Shown piece by piece: positions 1-10,142 of a stretch of 64,000 nt of DNA. Source of the stretch: Saccharicrinis sp965230625 (GTDB lineage Bacteria; Bacteroidota; Bacteroidia; Bacteroidales; Marinilabiliaceae); NCBI GenBank assembly GCA_965230625.1, contig CBDDLL010000001.1, positions 4,774,001 to 4,838,000 of the forward strand, in the 5' to 3' direction. Made by a program: the position numbers and the translations under genes. The notes under the pieces are model-generated. The model searched no databases and was not told where the DNA came from. It worked only from the letters and a program-made list of their open reading frames with translations. How positions within the stretch are numbered: position 1 is the first letter of the stretch; each line of letters begins with the position of its first letter.

Positions 1-2894
1 GGTTTTATTGTACCTGACCAACCAACTGTTTCTGTAGTAGTATAATTACCATTCGCATCAGTTACAACTTCGTTAGAAAAACCAGACAATACAACACCTT
101 TCAAAGGATTACCCTGATCGTCAGTAATTTTCCCTCTAATATTTTGGGTTCCTACATATTTTGCTTTATACTTTAATGGAATATCTTCTTCTAAAATATT
201 TACCTGTTGCGAGGATGGAGTAAACTGATAACCTTTTAATACCGGCGTTACTGTTGACGTCCATCCATCTTCAACACTGCTATAATAAATTCCTCTTGTG
301 TAGTAGAATTTTTCTTTATTACTAGTAGTGCTGATGTTAATATTTTGTACTCGGTTATTATTTTCATCTTTAATATCAACATAGACATAATGGGTATAAA
401 CATAAGTCGCAGTAAAATTAATTTTGGATGTATTAGAGCTAATATTAGTAAGATCAGTACTTTCATTTGAGAATGAGTAATAATGCTTAAAAGGACTTAT
501 TTTACCTGTCCACCCGGCATTTACTTTTGTTATAAACTCGCCACTGCTATTAGTTACTACTTTCTGATCGAACCCGATAAGTTCAACATTGCTTAAAGGG
601 GTACCATGTTTTGTTACAATTTTACCCGATACGGTATACTTATTAACAATTGAGCTAGTAAACTGCCATACATCACTTTGTGTTGTATTTCCATGTGTAT
701 CTTTTGCAATAACTTTCCAAAAGTAAGTAGTATTATTATCTATTTTATTGTAAATAAAACTGTTGCATTGTGTATTACGAGCAACTCTAATTAGGTTGTT
801 TTCAGATGTGCCGATAAATACATCGTAGGCTACCAAATCGTTTTCAGGATCTTTAAAATCCTCCCATTGCAATTGAGTAGATTTTTTAACATTAACAGTG
901 TTGTTGGATGGCAAGATTAAATTGGCTTTTACAGGTGATGCATTTTTAGCAACATCTTTAGCAAATCTAAATCCCCAAAAATATTTGAAGTTATATTCAT
1001 GCGCATACTGTAAGGTATACCTCCTACAGTTCCTCGAATCAGAAACGTAGTCATTCCATGATCCGCCTCTATAAATAAATCTGGGATTAGTTGTTGGTTT
1101 AGTTGAAGGACCTTTAGGATTTTTAACAGGAGTTACACTATATTCATATGGGGCGTACCAATCGCTGACTAACTCACGTACATTTCCTGTCATATCATAA
1201 ACACCTAGCTCATTTGGGAGTTTGTTACCTACTTCAAAAGTTCCATGGTTACTTGTAGAAACAGGCATATAAGGAGGAACCATTGGGTTATATGGATTTT
1301 CACTATTATCTGAGTAGTAACCTACTTCATTTATATTATTACTTCCGCTATAAGTATATCCTTTGCTTTTATTACCTCCTTTTGCTGCATATTCCCATTC
1401 GGCTTCAGTTAATAAACGACCTCCCATCCATTCACAAAACAGCTTTGATGCATGATGATTCATGTTTGAAGCCGGATAATTTTCGAAACCAGGTTTTACA
1501 TGAAAAGCATTATTACTAAAGTATATTTTAGGAAATTCATAGGCGTTTACAACTTCCTTTTCTTTGGAAATAAGGCATAATGGTTCTCCGTTGTACTTTT
1601 TAAGTCTGTATGATGATTTTACAACATTACACCCATGATATTCTTTGTTGGTATAATCAATATATATTTCTCCTTTCAATGCGTTTAAGAAATCGCAAAA
1701 CTGTGCCCATGTTACTTCGTATTTGCCAACTAAATAATCATCCAATTCTACAGGGTGAACTGGTTGTTCATCATTTGAATATTGAAGATTAGGATTGGGT
1801 TGTCCCATTGAAAAAACACCACCTTCTACCTTAACCATTTCAATGTGTTGTTTAGGTTTTACCCAAGGTATGAAAGTAAACACCTCGCTCTCAGATTCGC
1901 CTCCTTTCTTGTCTTTAGTAATAATTTTCCAGTAATATTTGGTGTGTCTTTGTTTTAAATTAAGCTTGTATGATGTATCTGAAATATCGGATGCTATTTT
2001 TGTTGATGGATTAGGATTATCATCCATATATATATCATAACTAAGCATATCGTTGTCTTTATCCAAAGGCTTACCCCAACTTAAGTTAACATCACAACCA
2101 ACATTAGCTGTTTTGTTGTAAGGGTAATAAAGAAGTGCTTTTTCCGGTGCATCATTTAAATAGTTTTCAACTGTAAAATAAAATTTTTGACTGATTGTTG
2201 TTTCTTGCGTATAGCCATCAATAGCCTCAATATAGAATAAATACTTTTCCTGATCAGCGAGTTCTGTTTGTATCATGCAGTTTGTTGCTTCAATATTATC
2301 GGCTATTTTGTCCATATTATTATAGGTTGTTCCCAAGTATACATTATATGTGGTTCTATCTCCATCGTAATCAGTACTCGGATTCCAACTTATCTCTAAG
2401 TTTTTATGTGAGATGTTTGTTGCATTATGCTTTGGATAAATAATTTGTGGTTTTGTTGGTAAGTTATTCCAATCTTTGGTTGTAAATTGGTGAACCGAAC
2501 TACTGATGGAATTTCCATTACTGAGCTTGGCAATAACCTTCCAGTAGTAAGTTGTTAGTCTGCTTTTATCAATTCGATCATCGAAAAAGTAAATAAAGGA
2601 CTTTCCATCGCTATCCTGATATGTAAACGCATCTGCAACAACAATCCCATCTGTATTTGTAACATTCCAACCATCTAATATTCCAGATACAAGCAGGTCC
2701 GGATTTTTATCTGTCCCGAAATAAATATCATATGTAACTTCTAGTCCTTCTGCAATACTGGGGATATACCAGCAAAAAGAAACATCTTCTATATCCTCTT
2801 CTTTATCTAAAGGATATTCAATCTCAATATTTATACTTTTAGCATTTGTTAGTAATGAAAAACAAATGATTAATAATAGAAATAAATGTTTCAT
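1..2894 (-). CDS. Large secreted protein with Fn3-like repeats and a formylglycine-generating-enzyme (FGE/SUMF1)-like domain, 3' part outside window
   Basis: The reading frame is open from the ATG at 2894 to the left edge (at least 964 codons), so the C-terminus is missing. Residues 1-18 are a signal peptide (MKHLFLLLIICFSLLTNA). Up to about residue 350 there are repeated Fn3-like units with 'Y.VYLG...' and 'YYWKVIAK' style strands. An FGE-sulfatase domain follows at about 355-640: VEGGVFSMGQ at its start, then KYEVTWAQFCDFLNA, GGRLLTEAEWEYAAKGG, YDMTGNVRELVSDWY and FIYRGGSWNDY. Another Fn3-like unit and carboxypeptidase-regulatory-like repeats (GNPLKGVVLSGF, VGWSGTIK) run to the edge. In Bacteroidota such FGE-like domains on exported proteins are usually of unknown substrate rather than true sulfatase activators. 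A T9SS sorting domain is expected beyond the edge but cannot be seen. Confidence 0.85.
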   Translation of the reverse strand, partial: MKHLFLLLIICFSLLTNAKSINIEIEYPLDKEEDIEDVSFCWYIPSIAEGLEVTYDIYFGTDKNPDLLVSGILDGWNVTNTDGIVVADAFTYQDSDGKSFIYFFDDRIDKSRLTTYYWKVIAKLSNGNSISSSVHQFTTKDWNNLPTKPQIIYPKHNATNISHKNLEISWNPSTDYDGDRTTYNVYLGTTYNNMDKIADNIEATNCMIQTELADQEKYLFYIEAIDGYTQETTISQKFYFTVENYLNDAPEKALLYYPYNKTANVGCDVNLSWGKPLDKDNDMLSYDIYMDDNPNPSTKIASDISDTSYKLNLKQRHTKYYWKIITKDKKGGESESEVFTFIPWVKPKQHIEMVKVEGGVFSMGQPNPNLQYSNDEQPVHPVELDDYLVGKYEVTWAQFCDFLNALKGEIYIDYTNKEYHGCNVVKSSYRLKKYNGEPLCLISKEKEVVNAYEFPKIYFSNNAFHVKPGFENYPASNMNHHASKLFCEWMGGRLLTEAEWEYAAKGGNKSKGYTYSGSNNINEVGYYSDNSENPYNPMVPPYMPVSTSNHGTFEVGNKLPNELGVYDMTGNVRELVSDWYAPYEYSVTPVKNPKGPSTKPTTNPRFIYRGGSWNDYVSDSRNCRRYTLQYAHEYNFKYFWGFRFAKDVAKNASPVKANLILPSNNTVNVKKSTQLQWEDFKDPENDLVAYDVFIGTSENNLIRVARNTQCNSFIYNKIDNNTTYFWKVIAKDTHGNTTQSDVWQFTSSIVNKYTVSGKIVTKHGTPLSNVELIGFDQKVVTNSSGEFITKVNAGWTGKISPFKHYYSFSNESTDLTNISSNTSKINFTATYVYTHYVYVDIKDENNNRVQNINISTTSNKEKFYYTRGIYYSSVEDGWTSTVTPVLKGYQFTPSSQQVNILEEDIPLKYKAKYVGTQNIRGKITDDQGNPLKGVVLSGFSNEVVTDANGNYTTTETVGWSGTIK

Positions 2895-3023
2895 GGTTTT
2901 ATATTTTTTAGGTAATAGTTTTATTTTTAGATAGTATGTTCCTTATCACTAGTAACTGTACTAATGTTAAAGCATTGATAATATGCCCTTAATGTTTAGA
3001 AAATCTGACTTATAATCTAATCC

Positions 3024-4928
3024 TTATTTTTTTAATATTTTTTTAGTAATAGTTTCCTTGGCAGAGATAAAAGAAACGATATAATACCCTTGCGGTAAAT
3101 GTTGCATTGGGATATAGTTGGTACTATTGCGGTATTGAGCCACAATAGTACCAACCGAATTGCATATAGTAATCATTGGGTAATTGCTGTTGTTTAAAAT
3201 ATGCAAAGTTGATTCCACAGGATTTGGGTAAAGGTAAATTTCTGCTTCATTGGTTTGTTGAGTATAGAGAGGATCTTGAGTAAGTATATTAATATCAACA
3301 TCTAATAACTTATCGTTTACATTTAATGCTATGGCTTTATCCATATCTAACTCATTACCATAATAAGTAGGTTGATATTTGCCTTCTTCTTCTGGTATGG
3401 CCAATAAATAATATGTGTCAGGTGTTAACTCACGAAAGAAAAAACTACCATCTTCGTTAATATTGCACTCTGCAGCATACCTATCTGTAGTACTTTGTTT
3501 AAAGGCATGTACCTTACCTTTAACCTTATTTTCAGCTCCATGCACTTTACCTTGGAGTGAAAAGGTGACATCGGATTCATAAAACTCAACTGCCCCTAAA
3601 TCGATACGGTTGTCATTAATACGAGCTTTACTATAAAAATCATTGGTAAGGTAATCGAATTCCGATTGATTGGGATTACCAGCATTTATACATTCAGAAA
3701 AAGGATACAACCGAAGTATTCCATAGTCATCATCACCGGTTCCCCATTGCTTGTCGTTACCCGGTGAAGGATCTACAGAAAAAGGACTTGATTTAAGTAA
3801 AATACAGGATTCGTCAAGGTGTATTGAGTTGAAATTTTTTGCATCACTTATTGCAATATTTTTGGCATATCCGGCATCAATTATCCCATCCATAAAACTT
3901 CCTTGGATAGAAGAGAAATTGTTATAAGCAATGTTGTTCATAAAATCTATATGTCCATCAATTGTTTTTGCAACAGAAAATCCACCTACACCTATATCCA
4001 CATCTCCATTAATATCTAAATCAATATTGTAAATGCTGTTATATGTAATAGTTGAGTTGTATATACTTCCATTTTTAATAAAAATACCTGCTGCAGTAAT
4101 ACCATTATCAAAGTCTGGTAATTCGTATGTTTTACTTTTAATTACATTTCCTAAAATAATGCAGTTATTAATAATATCATCATTAAACATAAACAATCCG
4201 GCTCCTATAGCTGAGTGCAGTAAATTGTTTATAGGATCAATAGTAATAGTATTACCAGCAATTAAACAATTATTTAATTTACAGTTAGAGTAACTAGATA
4301 TGCCTGCTCCAAACATGGTTAATTCGTGAGAATTCTTTAAAAACATATGATTGTTACGAATGATACAGTTGTTAAAAGTTCCTCCGTAATCAGTACATAT
4401 ACCAGCCCCATCTGTAAAATAAACTTTATCATCAAAGCTGTAGAGTACATTATTTTCAATGATGCAGTCAAAAACAAACAAATCGCCTCCTGCATCCATG
4501 TCAATATACATCCCACCCCCTTTCATTCTTGTGCTACTTGCTCTATTATCCGATCCGTTTTGTATTATTACATTCTTGATTTCAATGGTTTTGTTCAATT
4601 TACCAACGATATTAAATATACGGGTATACACTCCATCATCGTCAATATAGTTGTTATCCTCATCTTTAAAATTACCATCAAGTCTTACTTTAGTATTACC
4701 TACCAAGCCATCAATAACTATGCTTTTATCCCCAAGTGAAATCTGTGTTTCCAGATAAATAGTAAAGGCTTCTGAAAAGGTAATTACATCACCATCATTA
4801 GCTTTTTCTACAGCATCCCGAAGCGATCCAATGCCTTCGTTGTGGCTGTTAGTAACTATAATGTTTTCGGCTTGCATAGCAGTTATGCCGATAAAAAATA
4901 TGAGTATATATATATTTAAACGTTTCAT
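3024..4928 (-). CDS. T9SS-exported parallel beta-helix protein (paralogue A)
   Basis: 634 residues. The N-terminus MKRLNIYILIFFIGITAMQA is a signal peptide. Residues about 20-60 carry the GIGSLRDAVEKAND motif that opens many secreted right-handed beta-helix proteins. The body (about 80-400) is rich in 'NCIIRNN' and 'NNCLIAGN' rungs typical of a parallel beta-helix. A short beta-sandwich (about 455-545, SLQGKVHGAEN...) comes next, and the last 75 residues are a type A T9SS sorting domain (IYLYPNPVESTLHI ... KETITKKILKK). The protein should be exported through the outer membrane and anchored or released at the surface; adhesion or glycan binding is only a guess. The first of three tandem paralogues to be counted from the left; its 5' leader before the ATG resembles that of paralogue B. 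Confidence 0.85.
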   Translation of the reverse strand: MKRLNIYILIFFIGITAMQAENIIVTNSHNEGIGSLRDAVEKANDGDVITFSEAFTIYLETQISLGDKSIVIDGLVGNTKVRLDGNFKDEDNNYIDDDGVYTRIFNIVGKLNKTIEIKNVIIQNGSDNRASSTRMKGGGMYIDMDAGGDLFVFDCIIENNVLYSFDDKVYFTDGAGICTDYGGTFNNCIIRNNHMFLKNSHELTMFGAGISSYSNCKLNNCLIAGNTITIDPINNLLHSAIGAGLFMFNDDIINNCIILGNVIKSKTYELPDFDNGITAAGIFIKNGSIYNSTITYNSIYNIDLDINGDVDIGVGGFSVAKTIDGHIDFMNNIAYNNFSSIQGSFMDGIIDAGYAKNIAISDAKNFNSIHLDESCILLKSSPFSVDPSPGNDKQWGTGDDDYGILRLYPFSECINAGNPNQSEFDYLTNDFYSKARINDNRIDLGAVEFYESDVTFSLQGKVHGAENKVKGKVHAFKQSTTDRYAAECNINEDGSFFFRELTPDTYYLLAIPEEEGKYQPTYYGNELDMDKAIALNVNDKLLDVDINILTQDPLYTQQTNEAEIYLYPNPVESTLHILNNSNYPMITICNSVGTIVAQYRNSTNYIPMQHLPQGYYIVSFISAKETITKKILKK

Positions 4929-5279
4929 GTGTTGTTTTTTATTATGGAGAAATTAGCCGGCGTTTAATCCCCATATTGGTTTTAGATATTTAGTTTTGTT
5001 ATTTATCTTAATAACAATTGTTGTGCTCTAAACGCTCCCAACTTTTTAAAATATTTTTTAAGAAAAATGAAATTTATTAATGAAGAATTGTAAGTTAAGA
5101 TGTTAAAAACCTATATATTACAGTTATTTTTAATGGCTACAATATTTAAATAAGCTTTATTACCACCTGATTTTATGCACATTACAAACACCTCCTATGT
5201 CTTTATTCGAATGATCTAATATCATTGGGATATTAGTATTAATTAAACCAGAACCAAACTTATTGATATTAGATTCTCT
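4929..5279. other. Intergenic region between beta-helix paralogues A and B
   Basis: 351 bp without a supported gene. The stretch just upstream of paralogue A's ATG (tgtgttgttttttatta as read on the plus strand) is also present upstream of paralogue B near 7214-7230, so the duplication included the leader. Nothing else was recognised. Confidence 0.5.
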
Positions 5280-7214
5280 TTATTTCTTTAATATTCTTTT
5301 AGTAATTGTTTCCTGATTAGAAGTTATTGATACCACATAGTATCCCTGTGGAAAGTTTTGCATAGGAATAGCATTTGTTAAGCCATGCCTTTGAACTACA
5401 ACCGTACCTATAGAATTGAATACAGTTATTATTGGGTTTTCTAAACTACAAGTAATATGTAAGGTGTTTTCCACCGGATTAGGATACAACTGAATATTGG
5501 CAGCTTTTAATCCTGAATTTACCTCTAACATATTAATATCAACATCTAATAACTTATCGTTTACGTTCAATCCTATGGCTTTATCCATATCTAACTCATT
5601 ACCATAATAAGTAGGTTGATATTTGCCTTCTTCTTCTGGTATGGCCAATAAATAATATGTGTCAGGTGTTAACTCACGAAAGAAAAAACTACCATCTTCG
5701 TTAATATTGCACTCTGCAGCATACCTATCAGGAGTACTTTTTTGAATGGCATGTACCCTACCTTTAACCGTGTTTTCAGCTCCATGTACTTTACCTTGGA
5801 GTGAGAAGGTGACATCAGACTCATAAAACTCAACAGCCCCTAAATCGATACGATTGTCATTAATACGAGCTTTACTATAAAAATCATTGCTAAGGTAATC
5901 GAATTCCGACTGATTGGGATTACCAGCATTTATACATTCAGAAAAAGGATACAACCTAAGTATTCCATAGTCATCATCACCGGTTCCCCATTGCTTGTCG
6001 TTACCTGGTGAAGGGTCTACAGAAAAAGGACTTGATTTAAGTAAAATACAGGATTCATTATAGTTGTAATGATTCAAATCCTGCTCATTGCTTATGGCAA
6101 TATAATTAGTAGTTGTTGGATCTGAAAATCCATCGTTATATATACCTGATGAGTAATTATTATATGAAATACTATTCTGAAAGTCTGAAAATCCATTCTC
6201 ATTATCACGTGCTACTATGAGGTATCCTGGGGCAAATACATCCAAATCATCATCATCATGTATATTGCGTATGCCATTATATGCTATTGTTGTATTATAT
6301 ACTAATCCATTTACCGATATTATACCCGCACCAACTACTTCAATATCTGGAATGCTTTCTGATTCTGATGCACTAATCTCGTTACCTATGATAACACAAT
6401 TTTGTACTATATTAGATTTTATGCTTAAAATGGGATTAATGTAACAGTCCAAATATAAACCTGCTCCATAAGCATTACCAGAGTTATGTTCATCAACATG
6501 TAAGTATAATATTTTATTACCAGCAATTAAACAGTTATTTAAAATCCATTCATTCCAAAAAAAACCTCCTGCACCTTTTATATCAAATTTATAACCTTTG
6601 GCAATAATTGAGTTATTACGAATAGTACATCTGGTAAACACGCCTCCTTTATTAGAGTAAACTCCTGCACCTCTAAGGATACCATAGTCAACGATATCAT
6701 CATTTAAGCTAATCAATCGATTAGATTGTATATAACAATCTGATACATAAGCCATACCTCCATTTATCATATCAATATAAATACCACCTCCATTTGCTTG
6801 AAATCCAGCCGATTCGTCCTGCCAAGTACAATTAATTAAACCATTTTGTATAATAAGGTTGTTGATTGTTATTGTTTTATGGGGCTGTCCAATAACTTTA
6901 AAAATGCGAGTAAATACTCCATCATCATCAATATAGTCGTTGTTTTCATCTTTATAATTACCATCCAATATTACTTTATCATTACCTACTTGGCCATTGA
7001 TGGTTATCATTTTATCTCCAAGGGCAATTTCTGATTGCAAGTAAATGGTAAATGCCTCAGAAAAAGTTATTACATCGTCGTCATTAGCTTTTTCTACAGC
7101 ATCCCGAAGCGATCCAATGCCTTCATTATTACTGTTAGTAACTATAATATTTTCGGCTTGCATAGCAGTTATGCCGATAAAAAATATGAGTAGATTTAAT
7201 GTTAAGCGTTTCAT
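5280..7214 (-). CDS. T9SS-exported parallel beta-helix protein (paralogue B, mosaic)
   Basis: The ATG at 7214 is chosen (MKRLTLNLLIFFIGITAMQA, a signal peptide); the frame is open further upstream to 7292, but that would put 26 unlikely residues before the signal. Domain order matches paralogue A: SLRDAVEKAND motif, beta-helix rungs, beta-sandwich, and a T9SS type A sorting domain (IQLYPNPVENTLHI ... ITKRILKK). The gene is a patchwork. Its signal and first about 50 residues match A, its helix body and sorting domain match C, and its FSVDPSPGNDKQW segment matches A rather than C. This points to recombination or gene conversion among the three copies. Confidence 0.85.
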   Translation of the reverse strand: MKRLTLNLLIFFIGITAMQAENIIVTNSNNEGIGSLRDAVEKANDDDVITFSEAFTIYLQSEIALGDKMITINGQVGNDKVILDGNYKDENNDYIDDDGVFTRIFKVIGQPHKTITINNLIIQNGLINCTWQDESAGFQANGGGIYIDMINGGMAYVSDCYIQSNRLISLNDDIVDYGILRGAGVYSNKGGVFTRCTIRNNSIIAKGYKFDIKGAGGFFWNEWILNNCLIAGNKILYLHVDEHNSGNAYGAGLYLDCYINPILSIKSNIVQNCVIIGNEISASESESIPDIEVVGAGIISVNGLVYNTTIAYNGIRNIHDDDDLDVFAPGYLIVARDNENGFSDFQNSISYNNYSSGIYNDGFSDPTTTNYIAISNEQDLNHYNYNESCILLKSSPFSVDPSPGNDKQWGTGDDDYGILRLYPFSECINAGNPNQSEFDYLSNDFYSKARINDNRIDLGAVEFYESDVTFSLQGKVHGAENTVKGRVHAIQKSTPDRYAAECNINEDGSFFFRELTPDTYYLLAIPEEEGKYQPTYYGNELDMDKAIGLNVNDKLLDVDINMLEVNSGLKAANIQLYPNPVENTLHITCSLENPIITVFNSIGTVVVQRHGLTNAIPMQNFPQGYYVVSITSNQETITKRILKK

Positions 7215-7321
7215 GTGTTGTTTTTTATTACTAGGTGCGGCATTTATCCCGTGTGATATAACCAAGATAAAAATTGGCTTTATCCTAAACATAAATGGGT
7301 TAAAATACGGCTAATTACTTT

Positions 7322-9271
7322 TTATCTTTTCAACACTCTTTTAGTAATTGTTTCCTGATTAGAAGTAATTGATACTACATAGTATCCCTGTGGAAAGTTT
7401 TGCATAGGAATAGCATTTGTTAAGCCATGCCTTTGAGCTACAACCGTACCTATAGAATTGAATACAGTTATTATTGGGTTTTCTAAACTACAAGTAATAT
7501 GTAAGGTGTTTTCCACCGGATTAGGATACAACTGAATATTGGCAGCTTTTAATCCTGAATTTACCTCTAACATATTAATATCAACATCTAATAACTTATC
7601 GTTTACGTTCAATGCTATGGCTTTATCCATATCTAACTCATTACCATAATAAGTAGGTTGATATTTGCCTTCTTCTTCTGGTATGGCCAATAAATAATAT
7701 GTATCAGGTGTTAACTCACGAAAGAAAAAACTACCATCTTCGTTAATATTGCACTCTGCAGCATATCTATCAGGAGTACTTTGTTTAATGGCATGTACCT
7801 TACCTTTTACTGTGTTTTCAGCTCCATGCACTTTACCTTGGAGTGAGAAGGTGACATCGGATTCATAAAACTCAACTGCCCCTAAATCGATACGGTTGTC
7901 ATTAATACGAGCTTTACTATAAAAATCATTGGTAAGGTAATCGAATTCCGATTGATTGGGATTACCAGCATTTATACATTCAGAAAAAGGATACAACCGA
8001 AGTATTCCATATTCATCATCATCTGTTCCCCACTGCCCGTCATCACCTGGTGATGGATCTACAGCAAAAGGGCTTGCCTTTATCAAGATGCACGATTCGT
8101 TGTAGTTGTTATGATTCAAATCGTGCTCATTGCTTATGGCAATATAATTAGTAGTTGATGGATCAGATAATCCATCATTATATGCACCGGATGAGTAATT
8201 ATTATATGAAATACTATTCTGAAAGTCTGAAAATCCGTTCTCATTATCACGTGGAGCTATAACATATCCTGCGGCAAATACATCCACCTCTCCATCATCA
8301 TCATCTTGAATATTGCGTATGCCATTGTATGCTATAGTTGTATTATATACTAATCCGTTTGCCGATATTATACCCGCACCAACTACATCAATATCTGGAA
8401 TGTATTCTGAATCTGATGCACTAATCTCGTTACCTATGATAACACAATTTTGCACTATATGTGATTTTATGCTTGAAACGGGATTAATAAAACAGTCCAA
8501 ATATAAACCTGCTCCATAAGCATTACCATAGTTATGATCATCTACAGGTAAGTATAATATTTTATTACCAGCAATTAAACAGTTATTTAAAATCCATTCA
8601 TTCCCAAAATACCCTCCTGCACCTTCTAAATTGGGTATAATGTAGTCTTCGGCAATAATTGAGTTATTACGAATGGTGCAACGAGTAAATACTCCTCCTT
8701 TATTCGAGTAAACTCCTGCACCTCTAAGAGAGGCCTGATTAATGTTATCATCTTTATCTCCTAAGTTAATTAACCGGTTGGATTGTATATAACAATCTGA
8801 TACATACACCACACCTCCATTTGTCATATCAATAAAAATACCACCTCCATTTGCTTGAAATCTACCCACATCGTCCTGCCAAGTACAATTAATTGAACCA
8901 TTTTGTATAATAAGGTTGTTGATTGTTATTGTTTTATGGGGCTGTCCAATAACTTTAAAAATGCGAGTAAATACTCCATCATCATCAATATAGTCGTTGT
9001 TTTCATCTTTATAATTACCATCCAATATAACTTTATCATCACCTACTTGGCCATTAATAGCTATCCTTTTATCTCCAAGGGCAATTTCTGATTGCAAGTA
9101 AATGGTAAATGCCTCAGAGAAAGTTATTACATCGTCGTCATTTGCATTAAGAACCGCTTCTCTTAACGACCCACTACCCTCATTATTATTATTGGTAACC
9201 AAAATAACTTTAGCATACAAACCTGTAACACTATTTAATAATACGATTAAGCATGTTATTATATGCTTCAT
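7322..9271 (-). CDS. T9SS-exported parallel beta-helix protein (paralogue C)
   Basis: 649 residues. It begins with a different signal peptide (MKHIITCLIVLLNSVTGLYA), followed by GSGSLREAVLNAND, then a beta-helix body closely similar to that of paralogue B, the shared beta-sandwich, and a T9SS type A sorting domain (IQLYPNPVENTLHI ... ITKRVLKR). Its start lies 37 bp downstream of the stop of the outer-membrane barrel gene on the same strand, so it could be transcribed with the sigma-factor operon (inference). The protein is expected at the cell surface. Ligand unknown. Confidence 0.85.
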   Translation of the reverse strand: MKHIITCLIVLLNSVTGLYAKVILVTNNNNEGSGSLREAVLNANDDDVITFSEAFTIYLQSEIALGDKRIAINGQVGDDKVILDGNYKDENNDYIDDDGVFTRIFKVIGQPHKTITINNLIIQNGSINCTWQDDVGRFQANGGGIFIDMTNGGVVYVSDCYIQSNRLINLGDKDDNINQASLRGAGVYSNKGGVFTRCTIRNNSIIAEDYIIPNLEGAGGYFGNEWILNNCLIAGNKILYLPVDDHNYGNAYGAGLYLDCFINPVSSIKSHIVQNCVIIGNEISASDSEYIPDIDVVGAGIISANGLVYNTTIAYNGIRNIQDDDDGEVDVFAAGYVIAPRDNENGFSDFQNSISYNNYSSGAYNDGLSDPSTTNYIAISNEHDLNHNNYNESCILIKASPFAVDPSPGDDGQWGTDDDEYGILRLYPFSECINAGNPNQSEFDYLTNDFYSKARINDNRIDLGAVEFYESDVTFSLQGKVHGAENTVKGKVHAIKQSTPDRYAAECNINEDGSFFFRELTPDTYYLLAIPEEEGKYQPTYYGNELDMDKAIALNVNDKLLDVDINMLEVNSGLKAANIQLYPNPVENTLHITCSLENPIITVFNSIGTVVAQRHGLTNAIPMQNFPQGYYVVSITSNQETITKRVLKR

Positions 9272-9308
9272 TTTTTGATATTAATTAAATTTATAAACAC
9301 TTGTAACT

Positions 9309-10142
9309 TTAAAATAGATTGTACAGTATTTTTATCGATGGTTGATAATAGTTTTGTTTTACATTTTCATCTGTTATCTGATTAGCAATATTAATTCCCC
9401 CTACCATTCTCAATTTATCCGATAATTCATAGGCCAGTTCAATATTTATTGTGGAGCTGATAAAGTAATCTTTATTATTGTTATAATGCTGTTTTAAGTA
9501 TTTATTTGTTTTATCCGGATAAAAACTGTATGCTATTCCTGCATCAATATTCGATCGCAATTTCCAAACCTCAAACGAATATCCTACACTAAATGGAACT
9601 GTATAATGTTGCAATAGTTTATTCTGGTTTATTGTTGTATTGACATATTCAGTTTGTTGTACCGTTTGCTCTACATCCTTAGTAATAATTTCAGGAACAG
9701 GATTTCCATTGTTATAACGATATATGGTATCTACATTAACTGTATTAATCACTATTTCTTCAACTATCTCTTCAACTAACCTTGATTCTTTCTTTTTATA
9801 ATTTATTGCATTAACCTGAAAGCCTGTTTGTATATAGAAATTTCCTTTATATAACCTCAACATTAGTGGTACACCCATTGCATAAGTATTATGTCTATCA
9901 GATTTTGTTTTAACACTTGCAAATCCCAATGAAAATCCACTTCCTACATATAATCTAAACGGTTCGGTTTCGATATATTCATATTTTACAACTTCAACTC
10001 TTTTAACAATGGTATCTTGCTGGACATAGATAGTATCGGATTGTTCTTTAGCTAAAGGTTTTACCTGGCTTACTATTGTTAATGGAAATACTATGCATAA
10101 AGCAATAGCACTTACTAATCGAATTATCTTATTTATTATCAT
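9309..10142 (-). CDS. Outer-membrane beta-barrel protein, third gene of the ECF sigma operon
   Basis: 277 residues with a signal peptide (MIINKIIRLVSAIALCIVFPLTIVSQ) and alternating hydrophobic/polar strands, for example FRLYVGSGFSLGFAS and LAYELSDKLRMVGGINIA, ending in IKILYNLF with a terminal aromatic, as in outer-membrane barrels. A periplasmic linker near residues 115-170 is rich in Val/Thr/Glu. The start overlaps the stop of the preceding gene by 4 nt (ATGA), which implies translational coupling. Companion barrels of this kind are common in Bacteroidota sigma/membrane-protein operons; the function is unknown. Confidence 0.75.
   Translation of the reverse strand: MIINKIIRLVSAIALCIVFPLTIVSQVKPLAKEQSDTIYVQQDTIVKRVEVVKYEYIETEPFRLYVGSGFSLGFASVKTKSDRHNTYAMGVPLMLRLYKGNFYIQTGFQVNAINYKKKESRLVEEIVEEIVINTVNVDTIYRYNNGNPVPEIITKDVEQTVQQTEYVNTTINQNKLLQHYTVPFSVGYSFEVWKLRSNIDAGIAYSFYPDKTNKYLKQHYNNNKDYFISSTINIELAYELSDKLRMVGGINIANQITDENVKQNYYQPSIKILYNLF

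Noticed and set aside
4033..4739. Open frames on the plus strand inside the beta-helix genes
   Set aside because: They are shadow frames antisense to a clear T9SS protein with signal and sorting domain.
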